Assembly (NCBI GenBank): GCA_947457745.1
Contig: CANGWT010000008.1
Span: forward strand, 1 to 21,164
DNA: 21,164 nucleotides
DNA from: Burkholderiaceae bacterium
Lineage (GTDB): Bacteria; Pseudomonadota; Gammaproteobacteria; Burkholderiales; Burkholderiaceae
Reading direction: 5' to 3'
A model generated the notes under the pieces. The model did not search any database. It was not told where the DNA came from and worked only from the letters and a program-made list of their open reading frames with translations. Made by a program: the position numbers and the translations under genes. Positions 14,340-21,164 of the stretch are shown piece by piece; the first letter of the stretch is position 1, and the number at the start of each line of letters is the position of its first letter.

Positions 14340-14364
14340 TGAATGTGTCTGAATTTTCTGAATG

Positions 14365-14928
14365 TTAAGCAACAAATTGTAACGGAATGCACCCTTTTAA
14401 ATGCCCTTTTACGGCACAAATCCGCTGAACCATGGCTGGTTTAGGCTGATCGAGGTAAATATCCTCGTAGGCAATCACTGTCAGACCTGAGCGCTGTGCC
14501 AAAGCCAGCAATTCCCCTGAATTTAGCAAAAAATTGGGGTTTGAGGGTTTGCCGAATTCGGCATTCCCATCAGCAAAGGTCTCGTAGATGAGGACGCCAC
14601 CCTCAGACAGCATTTTGGGCAATTCATCTAAAAATGGACGATAAAGGTAATTAGTCGCCACAATTGCTGAAAACTGCTGACCATGTAGAGGCCAAATTGA
14701 GCCCTCTAGGTCGAGTTTTTGAGCTTGGATAAAATCACTTTTCAGAGGCTCAATAGCAGAAATATCTTGGTCGACCGCTAGAATCCGATAGCCTAAAGAA
14801 GCCAACAAGGCACTATGTCGACCGGCACCACAGGCTAAGTCAAGAACTACCCCATCTGCTGGTATCGCAGCAGCAAAACGCCTCACCCAAGGAGAGGCAT
14901 CTGTGATTGCATCATGCATTGCAGTCAA
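14365..14928 (-). CDS. Class I SAM-dependent methyltransferase, substrate unknown
   Basis: A 187-residue Rossmann-fold methyltransferase. VLDLACGAGRHS (28-39) is motif I, binding S-adenosylmethionine; AVDQD (about 51-55) ends the second strand; IVATNYLYRP (about 89-98) sits at motif IV; GVLIYETFADGNAEFGKPSNPNFLL is a conserved block of a family loosely similar to TehB. The substrate cannot be told from sequence. The start is taken as TTG at 14928 because AAGG, overlapping the trpS stop codon, lies 6 nt upstream. An ATG three codons later (14919) is the alternative but would have the ribosome binding site too far away. It lies between trpS and dapA in one run and is probably translated in step with trpS. 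Confidence 0.82.
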   Translation of the reverse strand: MTAMHDAITDASPWVRRFAAAIPADGVVLDLACGAGRHSALLASLGYRILAVDQDISAIEPLKSDFIQAQKLDLEGSIWPLHGQQFSAIVATNYLYRPFLDELPKMLSEGGVLIYETFADGNAEFGKPSNPNFLLNSGELLALAQRSGLTVIAYEDIYLDQPKPAMVQRICAVKGHLKGCIPLQFVA

Positions 14929-14936
14929 GGGTCGCC

Positions 14937-16139
14937 TTAGTCGTATGCCAAGCCCATAGACTCTCGAACCTCGCGCATGGTTTCTTGAGCAACCTTACGT
15001 GCTTTATCGGAGCCATCTGCAATGATGGAGCGCAATAAGCTTGGGTCATCCAAGTATTTCTGAGCACGCTCAAACATAGGCTGCTGCTCAGCAAGAATGG
15101 CATCAATCACTGGCTGCTTGCACTCTAAGCAGCCGATACCTGCAGATTGACATTCTTTTTGAACCCAAGTTTTGGTGTCTTCATTCGAATACACCGTATG
15201 GAGTTGCCACACAGGACAACGCGCAGGATCGCCTGGATCAGTTCTGCGCACTCGAGCAGGATCGGTTGGCATGGTGCGGATTGAACGAATTACCTCTTCA
15301 GGTTTTTCGCGAATGCTAATCGTATTGCCGTAAGACTTGGACATCTTCTGCCCATCAATACCCGGCATGCGGGATGCAGTAGTTAATAAAGCTTGTGGCT
15401 CCGGCAGAATAATTTTGCGAGCACCCTCTAAGAAACCAAACAGCCTCTCGCGATCAGCCATCGATAGACTTTGCGCTTCTTGTAATAGTGCTTGAGCTTG
15501 CTCTAGAGCCTCTTCATCGCCCCGCTCCTGAAAAGCGACGCGCAATTCAGCGTACATTTTGGCGCGCTTACTACCCAATTTTTTAACCGCCTCCAAGGCT
15601 TTCTCTTCAAAGCCAGGCTCGCGACCATAAAGATAGTTAAAACGACGCGCTACTTCACGGGTCATCTCCACGTGTGGAACTTGATCCTCGCCTACTGGGA
15701 CAAATTGGGCGCGGTACATCAAAATATCTGCCGCTTGCAGCAAGGGGTAACCTAAGAAACCATAAGTCTGCAAATCTTTTTCTTTCAGTTTCTCGATTTG
15801 ATCTTTATACGTTGGCACACGCTCCAACCAGCCTAAAGGAGTGCCCATCGCCAGTAATAGAAAAAGCTCTGCATGCTCAGGTACTTTGCTCTGAATGAAT
15901 AAAGTCGCTTGGTTTGGATCAACACCGCATGCTAACCAGTCAATCACCATATCCCATACCGATTTCTCGATCACGTCCGGAGTTTCATAGTGAGTCGTTA
16001 AGGCGTGCCAGTCTGCGACAAAAAAGTAGCAGGGATACTCAGATTGCAAGCGAACCCAATTCTTTAAAACACCATGGTAATGGCCGAGGTGCAAGCTACC
16101 AGTTGGTCGCATGCCAGAGAGAACACGTTCTGCAAACAT
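14937..16139 (-). CDS. trpS: Tryptophanyl-tRNA synthetase
   Basis: Class I synthetase charging tRNA-Trp. GSLHLGHYHG (14-23) holds the HIGH-type motif and KMSKSYGN (265-272) the KMSKS loop. RVPTYKDQIEKLKEKDLQTYGFLGYPLLQAADILMY matches the tryptophan pocket and dimer region. At 400 residues it is about 65 longer than the E. coli enzyme (334). The extra length is a helical, charged insertion at about residues 180-240, ahead of the KMSKS loop, which I recall from other betaproteobacterial TrpS proteins. It follows the PHP gene by 52 bp and precedes the methyltransferase by 8 bp. No leader peptide or trp attenuator is visible. Confidence 0.97.
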   Translation of the reverse strand: MFAERVLSGMRPTGSLHLGHYHGVLKNWVRLQSEYPCYFFVADWHALTTHYETPDVIEKSVWDMVIDWLACGVDPNQATLFIQSKVPEHAELFLLLAMGTPLGWLERVPTYKDQIEKLKEKDLQTYGFLGYPLLQAADILMYRAQFVPVGEDQVPHVEMTREVARRFNYLYGREPGFEEKALEAVKKLGSKRAKMYAELRVAFQERGDEEALEQAQALLQEAQSLSMADRERLFGFLEGARKIILPEPQALLTTASRMPGIDGQKMSKSYGNTISIREKPEEVIRSIRTMPTDPARVRRTDPGDPARCPVWQLHTVYSNEDTKTWVQKECQSAGIGCLECKQPVIDAILAEQQPMFERAQKYLDDPSLLRSIIADGSDKARKVAQETMREVRESMGLAYD

Positions 16140-16191
16140 CTTGATCTTTATTCTTTAAGGGTAATTAAACAGGTTAAGTGTAGATGGCCGC

Positions 16192-17040
16192 TTAATGAAA
16201 TAGCGACCACACTGGAGTCAGGTGATCCGGCAAATGAGGCAAGGTGCCAAGGTCAATATAACTTTCCTCCGGGTCATGAAAATCTGATCCTCGAGAAGCT
16301 AAAAATCCATAGTGCTGAGCAATTTTGCCATAGGCTTGATATTGATTCGGGCTATGACTGCCGGTAATGACCTCAATGGCTATGCCACCGATTTCTTTGA
16401 AGTGCTTGTAGAGTTCATCCATCTGCATAGCGCTCAGCTTGTAGCGACCAGGATGTGCAATCACAGCAGCACCCCCCGCCCCTTTAATCCAGGCAACTGC
16501 ATCATCTAGTGTTGCCCAGAGGTGCGGCACATAACCCGGCTTGTCTTCAACCAGATATCTTTTAAAGACCTGGTCAGTATCTTTACAAATACCCTGCTCC
16601 ACCAGAAAACGCGCAAAGTGTGTACGAGAAATGAGCTCTTGATTGCCCGCAAAATGCAATGCACCTTCATACGCGCCAGGTATCCCAGCTTTCAATAATT
16701 GTTCGGCCATCTGCTTAGCGCGATTACCGCGACCTTCGCGCGTGCGACGCAAGCCCTCCAGTATTCCTGCATGGGCAGCATCAATTCCTAAGCCAACAAT
16801 ATGGATCGTTTGCCCCATCCAAGTTACCGAAATCTCGACCCCTGGCAGATAGTCCATGCCAAGCGCGCTTGCAGCAAGCTGCGCCCTCTCTTGACCACCA
16901 AGCTCATCATGATCGGTCAATGCCCATAAACGCACGCCGTTAGCGTAGGCACGCTCAGCCAACTGCTCAGGCGTTAGCGTTCCATCGGAAACAACGGAAT
17001 GGCAGTGTAAATCTGCGTTTAGGCTGGAATTGCTAGTCAT
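16192..17040 (-). CDS. PHP-domain phosphoesterase (YciV/TrpH, RNase AM type)
   Basis: Metal-dependent phosphoesterase of the PHP family. E. coli YciV (RNase AM) hydrolyses 3',5'-nucleoside bisphosphates and trims RNA 5' ends. All expected metal ligands are present: DLHCHS (10-15), LTDHDELG (41-48), GVEIS (67-71), H80 in TIHIVGLG, H141 in SRTHFAR, AHPGRY (195-200) and GSDFH (251-255). Length 282 is similar to E. coli YciV (293). It starts at the ATG at 17040, 9 bp after zapE, and precedes trpS. The E. coli homologue is also found beside the trp operon, although here the neighbour is the synthetase gene and not tryptophan biosynthesis. The exact substrate is inferred from family. Confidence 0.92.
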   Translation of the reverse strand: MTSNSSLNADLHCHSVVSDGTLTPEQLAERAYANGVRLWALTDHDELGGQERAQLAASALGMDYLPGVEISVTWMGQTIHIVGLGIDAAHAGILEGLRRTREGRGNRAKQMAEQLLKAGIPGAYEGALHFAGNQELISRTHFARFLVEQGICKDTDQVFKRYLVEDKPGYVPHLWATLDDAVAWIKGAGGAAVIAHPGRYKLSAMQMDELYKHFKEIGGIAIEVITGSHSPNQYQAYGKIAQHYGFLASRGSDFHDPEESYIDLGTLPHLPDHLTPVWSLFH

Positions 17041-17049
17041 GAACCTATT

Positions 17050-18153
17050 TTAGGTCAAGCTGGTATCTATTACCCGGCGAGGTGCATCCAGGTAATCACG
17101 TGACTGCATCTCAATTAAACGAGAAACCGTTCTCGAGAACTCACTTGTAATCTGGCCTTCGGTATATAAATCCACCGCCGGGACCTCTGCAGAGATAATT
17201 AGTTTGATTTTATGGTCATAAAGGACGTCAATCAGCCAAATAAAGCGGCGGGCTTCATTAGTCATTCTAGGGGGCATATAAGGCACCCCAGACAAAATTA
17301 CCGTATGAAACTGCTTAGCAATCTCCAAATAGTCATTTTGTGACCTTGGGCCACAGCATAAAGTTTGAAAATCAAACCAAACCACCCCTTCGGCCATATG
17401 TAGAGGTCTTAGCTCACGGGATTCAATGCGCAATACCGGACGAACAGTCTCTTTTTGATTACCAATTAAGGATTGAAACATCTGCATCAAGATAGCATGA
17501 GTTGCGGCATTCACTGGTATTAGATAGGCCTCAACTTGAGCCATCTGCACGCGGCGATAGTCATTACCAGCATCGACATTCATCACATCGAGCTGCTCTT
17601 CCAAAAGCTTAATGGCCGGCAGCAAACGATCACGATGTAAGCCGTTGGGATAAAGCTGGCTAGGTTGATAATTTGAAGTCATCACAAACTGGACGCGATC
17701 CTCGAAGAGTGCGCTCAGCAAACGATACAAGATCATGGCATCTGCTATGTCATTAATATGAAACTCGTCAAAACAGATGAGTCGGTATCTATTAGCAATT
17801 CGTTTGGCAAGCTCATCTAGTGGATCTGCCATACCAGAAAGCTCATGAAGCTCACGATGAACTTCGCGCATAAATTCATGAAAATGAATACGGATCTTTT
17901 TCTCTAGGGGAGATGCGGCAAAAAAGACATCCATCAAAAAAGATTTACCGCGACCTACCCCGCCCCACAGATAGACGCCGCGAGGAAGTTTTGGTTTAAA
18001 GAGTTTCTTTTTTAAACCGTTGCTGCGGATTTCTTTATAAGCAACCCACTCATTTTCACAGCGCTGCAAGCGCTCAATAGCAGCGAGCTGCGCGGGATCG
18101 CTTTGATACCCACGCGCCTTTAACTCTTGATGGTAATACTCTAATGCTTTCAA
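17050..18153 (-). CDS. zapE: Cell-division ATPase ZapE (AFG1 family)
   Basis: AFG1/ZapE-type AAA-like ATPase; in E. coli ZapE binds FtsZ and affects ring constriction under stress or low oxygen. Walker A GGVGRGKS (64-71), Walker B LICFDEFHI (125-133) and a conserved VMTSNYQPSQLYPNGLHRDRLLPAI block are clear. Length 367, E. coli 375. The start codon is TTG at 18153: the codon directly upstream is the lpdA stop TAA in the same frame, and no ATG occurs until residue 74, beyond the Walker A motif. There is no ribosome binding site, so translation probably depends on ribosomes finishing lpdA. Placement after lpdA recurs in Burkholderiales as I recall. Confidence 0.94.
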   Translation of the reverse strand: MKALEYYHQELKARGYQSDPAQLAAIERLQRCENEWVAYKEIRSNGLKKKLFKPKLPRGVYLWGGVGRGKSFLMDVFFAASPLEKKIRIHFHEFMREVHRELHELSGMADPLDELAKRIANRYRLICFDEFHINDIADAMILYRLLSALFEDRVQFVMTSNYQPSQLYPNGLHRDRLLPAIKLLEEQLDVMNVDAGNDYRRVQMAQVEAYLIPVNAATHAILMQMFQSLIGNQKETVRPVLRIESRELRPLHMAEGVVWFDFQTLCCGPRSQNDYLEIAKQFHTVILSGVPYMPPRMTNEARRFIWLIDVLYDHKIKLIISAEVPAVDLYTEGQITSEFSRTVSRLIEMQSRDYLDAPRRVIDTSLT

Positions 18154-19590
18154 TTACATGTTTAATGCACGTTTATCCGTCGCCAATGCTGCCTCGCGAA
18201 CCACTTCCGATAGACTTGGATGTGGATGACAGATACGAGCAATATCTTCGGCTGCTGCTTTAAATTCCATTGCTACGGCTGCTTCAGCAATTAAGTCAGA
18301 AGCATTTGGTCCAATGATATGAACACCTAAGATTTCATCTGTTTTTTCATCAGCTAATACTTTAACGAAACCATCGGCACGATCCATACCTAATGCACGA
18401 CCGTTAGCAGCAAATGGGAACTGACCTGCTTTATAGGCAATACCAGCCTGCTTGAGCTGCTCTTCAGTTTTACCAACCCAAGCAATTTCAGGATCGGTGT
18501 AGATCACCCAAGGAATACAGTTGTAATCAATATGCGGCTTTTGACCAGCGATCGTTTCAGCCACGAGCACGCCTTCATCTTCAGCCTTATGGGCCAACAT
18601 AGGTCCACGTACTACATCACCCACAGCGTAAACGCCGGGCGCTGCTGTTGCGCAAGTATGGTCATCAATTGGAATGAAACCACGCTCATCCACTTTCAGG
18701 CCAATCTTATCTAGGCCTAGTTTGTCCGTGTTTGGAACCCGGCCAACAGAAACAATTAAACGATCACACTCTAATTTCTGAGCCTTACCTTCACTATCAG
18801 TGTAGTTAACCACAACACCTTTTTTATCTGCCTTCACTTCACCAATTTTGACGCCCATATTCATTTTGAGGCCTTGCTTGGTGAAGATCTTATGAGCTTC
18901 TTTTGCAATACCTTGATCACATGCACCCAAGAAAGTTGGGAGCGCCTCAAGAATAGTTACATCAGAGCCAACACGACGCCACACAGAGCCAAGCTCCAGG
19001 CCGATTACGCCAGCGCCGATCACGCCAAGCTTCTTCGGAATGGAATCAAACTTGAGACCACCTTCGTTATCGCTAATCAACACGTTATCAACTGGAATGC
19101 CTGGTAAATGACGGGCTTTAGAACCAGTAGCAATAATCACATTTTTAGCAGTAACTACTTCTTTATCCTTACCATCAATTTTGACTTGATAACCGTCAGC
19201 ACCCTTTCCTTCAAACGACGCATGGCCTTTTAACAAGGTAATTTTGTTTTTACGGAATAAGAACTGAATACCAGCAGTCATCTTGGTCACAATCGCATCT
19301 TTACGAGCGATCATCTTGCCGGAGTCTAACTTCACCGATCCAACGGTAATGCCATGGTCGGCTACATGATGACTAATCTTCTCAAACTCTTCAGAAGAGG
19401 CAAGCAAAGCTTTAGAAGGAATGCAGCCGACGTTCAGACAAGTTCCGCCAAGGCGTGTCTCACCCTTTGGATCGTCAAAGGCATTTGATTCAGCACAGGC
19501 AACTTTAAAGCCGAGTTGCGCCGCACGAATCGCAGCGATATAACCACCAGGGCCGCCGCCGATTACTACTATGTCAAATGATTGGCTCAT
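18154..19590 (-). CDS. lpdA: Dihydrolipoyl dehydrogenase (E3)
   Basis: E3 flavoprotein that reoxidises dihydrolipoamide with NAD+ for 2-oxoacid dehydrogenase complexes. FAD motif GGGPGG (11-16); redox-active disulfide GGTCLNVGCIPSK with C51 and C56; NAD-binding GAGVIGLELGSVWRRVG; the second FAD motif GVYAVGDVVRGPMLAHKAEDEG; and the C-terminal HPHPSLSE with catalytic His457 and Glu462. Length 478 (E. coli 474). The ATG at 19590 has GAGGG about 8 nt upstream, a good ribosome binding site. It follows sucB by 11 bp, so it is the E3 of the 2-oxoglutarate complex. Its stop codon touches the zapE start in the same frame. Confidence 0.98.
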   Translation of the reverse strand: MSQSFDIVVIGGGPGGYIAAIRAAQLGFKVACAESNAFDDPKGETRLGGTCLNVGCIPSKALLASSEEFEKISHHVADHGITVGSVKLDSGKMIARKDAIVTKMTAGIQFLFRKNKITLLKGHASFEGKGADGYQVKIDGKDKEVVTAKNVIIATGSKARHLPGIPVDNVLISDNEGGLKFDSIPKKLGVIGAGVIGLELGSVWRRVGSDVTILEALPTFLGACDQGIAKEAHKIFTKQGLKMNMGVKIGEVKADKKGVVVNYTDSEGKAQKLECDRLIVSVGRVPNTDKLGLDKIGLKVDERGFIPIDDHTCATAAPGVYAVGDVVRGPMLAHKAEDEGVLVAETIAGQKPHIDYNCIPWVIYTDPEIAWVGKTEEQLKQAGIAYKAGQFPFAANGRALGMDRADGFVKVLADEKTDEILGVHIIGPNASDLIAEAAVAMEFKAAAEDIARICHPHPSLSEVVREAALATDKRALNM

Positions 19591-19601
19591 GTTCTTCCCT
19601 C

Positions 19602-20810
19602 TTACAGATCAAGGAGAAGGCGTGAAGGATCTTCCAATGCATCCTTCATGGCGACTAAACCAAGTACTGCCTCACGGCCGTCAATAATGCGGTGATCATA
19701 TGACAAAGCCAGGTAGTTGATCGGACGAATCACGATTTGACCGTTCTCAACAACTGCGCGCTCTTTAGTTGCATGAATGCCCAAGATCGCAGACTGCGGA
19801 GGATTAATAATCGGAGTAGACAGCATTGAGCCAAACACGCCGCCATTAGAGATAGAGAATGTACCGCCGGTTAAGTCTTCTAATGACAACTTACCTTCGC
19901 GAGCTTTTACACCAAACTCAGCAATCTTTTTCTCGATATCAGCCAAATTCATTTGATCCACGTCACGCAGAATTGGAACTACCAAGCCGCGTGGTGAGCT
20001 GACTGCAATACCGATGTCAAAGTAACCGTGATACACGATGTCATTGCCGTCGACGGATGCGTTCAATAATGGGAACTTCTTCAGTGCGTGGGTAGCCGCT
20101 TTAACAAAGAATGACATAAAGCCCAGCTTGACGCCGTGCACTTTTTCAAACTGATCTTTGTACTTGTTGCGCATAGCAATTACTGGGGCCATGTTGACTT
20201 CATTAAAAGTAGTCAAGATGGCGTTATTTGCTTGAGACTCCAGCAAGCGCTCAGCAATACGGGCACGCAGGCGACTCATTGGTACGCGCTCTTCTGGGCG
20301 ATTGCCCAGCGGCATTGGTGCGCTTGGCAATGCAGCAGAAGATGCGCCTCCAGCGACAGCATTGAGTGCATCACCTTTAGTCACACGACCATCACGGCCA
20401 GAGCCTGCAACTTGACCAGTGGTCATATTATTTTCAGCCAGAATTTTTGCTGCGGAAGGTGCAGCAGCAGCGCCAGATGACTTCGCTGCAGGCGTTGCTT
20501 TAGCTGGCACAGCTGCTGGAGCGGCCGCAGGTGCAGGTACAGCAGCTGCAGGAGCCGCAGCAGCGACAGCCGTGCTATCAATCTTCGCAATTAATTGCTC
20601 AGCAACTACAGTGCCACCGTCAGCAACAACGATCTCTGTAATAACGCCAGCAGACGGCGAGGGAACTTCTAGTACAACTTTGTCAGTTTCAATTTCAATC
20701 AAGATCTCATCTTGACCGACAGCATCTCCAACTTTCTTTTTCCATTGCAACAAAGTAGCTTCTGCTACTGACTCTGATAGCTGGGGGACTTTAACTTCAA
20801 AAATAGCCAT
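19602..20810 (-). CDS. sucB: Dihydrolipoyllysine-residue succinyltransferase (E2 of 2-oxoglutarate dehydrogenase)
   Basis: E2 core of 2-oxoglutarate dehydrogenase, carrying succinyl groups to CoA in the TCA cycle. One N-terminal lipoyl domain with the lipoylated Lys44 in EIETDKVVLEVP; an Ala/Pro linker (about 81-120); the peripheral subunit-binding domain SAAKILAENNMTTGQVAGSG (119-138); and the catalytic acyltransferase domain ending with H373 and D377 in YDHRIIDGREA. Length 402 (E. coli 405). The ATG at 20810 has AGGA about 6-7 nt upstream. It lies 42 bp after sucA and 11 bp before lpdA. The swinging-arm linker is coded by repetitive GCT/GCA and CCT/CCA codons. Confidence 0.98.
   Translation of the reverse strand: MAIFEVKVPQLSESVAEATLLQWKKKVGDAVGQDEILIEIETDKVVLEVPSPSAGVITEIVVADGGTVVAEQLIAKIDSTAVAAAAPAAAVPAPAAAPAAVPAKATPAAKSSGAAAAPSAAKILAENNMTTGQVAGSGRDGRVTKGDALNAVAGGASSAALPSAPMPLGNRPEERVPMSRLRARIAERLLESQANNAILTTFNEVNMAPVIAMRNKYKDQFEKVHGVKLGFMSFFVKAATHALKKFPLLNASVDGNDIVYHGYFDIGIAVSSPRGLVVPILRDVDQMNLADIEKKIAEFGVKAREGKLSLEDLTGGTFSISNGGVFGSMLSTPIINPPQSAILGIHATKERAVVENGQIVIRPINYLALSYDHRIIDGREAVLGLVAMKDALEDPSRLLLDL
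20451..20570 (-). repeat. Ala/Pro linker-coding repeat in sucB
   Basis: Residues 81-120 of SucB are almost all Ala and Pro, the flexible swinging-arm linker between the lipoyl and subunit-binding domains. The coding DNA is a degenerate GC-rich repeat. Its complement gives a long alanine-rich open frame that is an artefact. Confidence 0.6.
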
Positions 20811-20852
20811 GATTAATCCTATTTAGTATTTATATGTGAGTGACGTCTACGA

Positions 20853-21164
20853 TTACTTCGTAATGACATAACCCTTTAGTTTTGCGAATGCTGCTGCAAG
20901 GAGAGATTTCTGCTGTTCTTGATGGAGATGGGCATATCCACAGGCTGGTGAAGCTGATGCTGGACGACCTGCATAGGCCAACTTCATACCTTCAGACATG
21001 TTTTCCAAAATATTGTGCTGAACAAAGAACCAGGCACCTTGGTTTTGTGGCTCATCCTGACACCAAACCACCTCTTCGAGGTTTGGATACTTCTTGAGCT
21101 CAGCAGTCAATGCTTTATGTGGGAATGGATATAACTGCTCAACCCGAATAATCGCAACATCATC
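20853..21164 (-). CDS. sucA: 2-Oxoglutarate dehydrogenase E1, C-terminal 103 residues (start outside window)
   Basis: Only the C-terminus is in the window. The frame is open to the right edge, reading DDVAIIRVEQLYPFP, then LEEVVWCQDEPQNQGAW and GRPASASPACGYAHLHQEQQKSLL, typical of SucA's last domain. SucA is the thiamine diphosphate-dependent E1 that decarboxylates 2-oxoglutarate and succinylates the lipoyl arm of SucB. The TAA stop is at 20855-20853, 42 bp before sucB. The full-length protein should be about 930-950 residues in this family. The sucA-sucB-lpdA order makes this the complete E1-E2-E3 operon. Confidence 0.96.
   Translation of the reverse strand, partial: DDVAIIRVEQLYPFPHKALTAELKKYPNLEEVVWCQDEPQNQGAWFFVQHNILENMSEGMKLAYAGRPASASPACGYAHLHQEQQKSLLAAAFAKLKGYVITK

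Noticed and set aside
14026..14352. 108-residue open frame on the plus strand
   Set aside because: Antisense to dapA, composition typical of a shadow frame, no start signals.
16140..16191. Possible attenuator or leader peptide before trpS
   Set aside because: The 52-bp gap contains no Trp-rich small frame and no alternate hairpins.
20419..20715. Alanine-rich 98-residue open frame on the plus strand
   Set aside because: It is the reverse complement of the sucB Ala/Pro linker and lipoyl domain; repetitive GC-rich codons keep the opposite strand open. No ribosome binding site or family match.
1..21164. Mobile elements, CRISPR arrays, tRNA or rRNA genes, phage or toxin-antitoxin modules
   Set aside because: Both strands were read for terminal repeats, transposase motifs, regularly spaced repeats and cloverleaf-like segments; none was seen. 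Nearly all of the DNA is accounted for by conserved housekeeping genes.

Overview
This window is an ordinary, densely packed housekeeping stretch of a betaproteobacterial chromosome. Protein sequences and gene order point to Burkholderiales, most likely Polynucleobacter or a close streamlined relative. The evidence is the run cysS / AlkA-type glycosylase / accA / tilS / lysC, the divergent TPR lipoprotein / ppiB / lpxH cassette, sucA-sucB-lpdA-zapE, a 400-residue TrpS with a mid-protein insertion, and dapA-bamC. Base composition looks moderate (judged by eye, not counted). The genus is inferred, not proven.

Layout. (1) About 1-5369, minus strand: cysS, an AlkA-type DNA glycosylase, accA, tilS and the 5' part of lysC, with gaps of 9-83 bp and one 35-bp overlap. 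(2) 5430-7559, plus strand: a TPR lipoprotein, ppiB and lpxH, linked by overlapping ends. (3) 7573-8361, minus: suhB. (4) 8492-10037, plus: trmJ and cysE. (5) 10048-10635, minus: a SlyD-type isomerase, divergent from (6) roxA (10680-11906, plus). (7) 11903-12242: a very small Ala/Pro-rich lipoprotein gene with its own consensus-like promoter, a structured leader, a clear Shine-Dalgarno and a bidirectional terminator. (8) 12271-21164, minus: sucA (C-terminal end only), sucB, lpdA, zapE, a PHP phosphoesterase, trpS, a small methyltransferase, dapA and bamC. These run head to tail with no internal terminator that I can see, and end at the same bidirectional terminator.

How the genes fit together. 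sucA, sucB and lpdA encode E1, E2 and E3 of 2-oxoglutarate dehydrogenase. lysC and dapA are the first and the committing steps toward diaminopimelate and lysine. accA feeds fatty acid synthesis. lpxH (lipid A), bamC (outer-membrane assembly) and the small lipoprotein serve the envelope. cysS, trpS, tilS, trmJ and roxA serve translation, and suhB may also act there. cysE opens cysteine synthesis.

I see no mobile element, CRISPR array, tRNA, rRNA, integrase or phage gene. No stretch over 300 bp lacks a gene. The longest gaps are about 130 bp (8362-8491), 113 bp (11907-12019) and 83 bp (932-1014). I did not find a large undescribed system. The most interesting locus is the small lipoprotein gene at 12020-12199 with its leader, followed by the lpdA-zapE junction, where a single in-frame stop codon separates two unrelated proteins.
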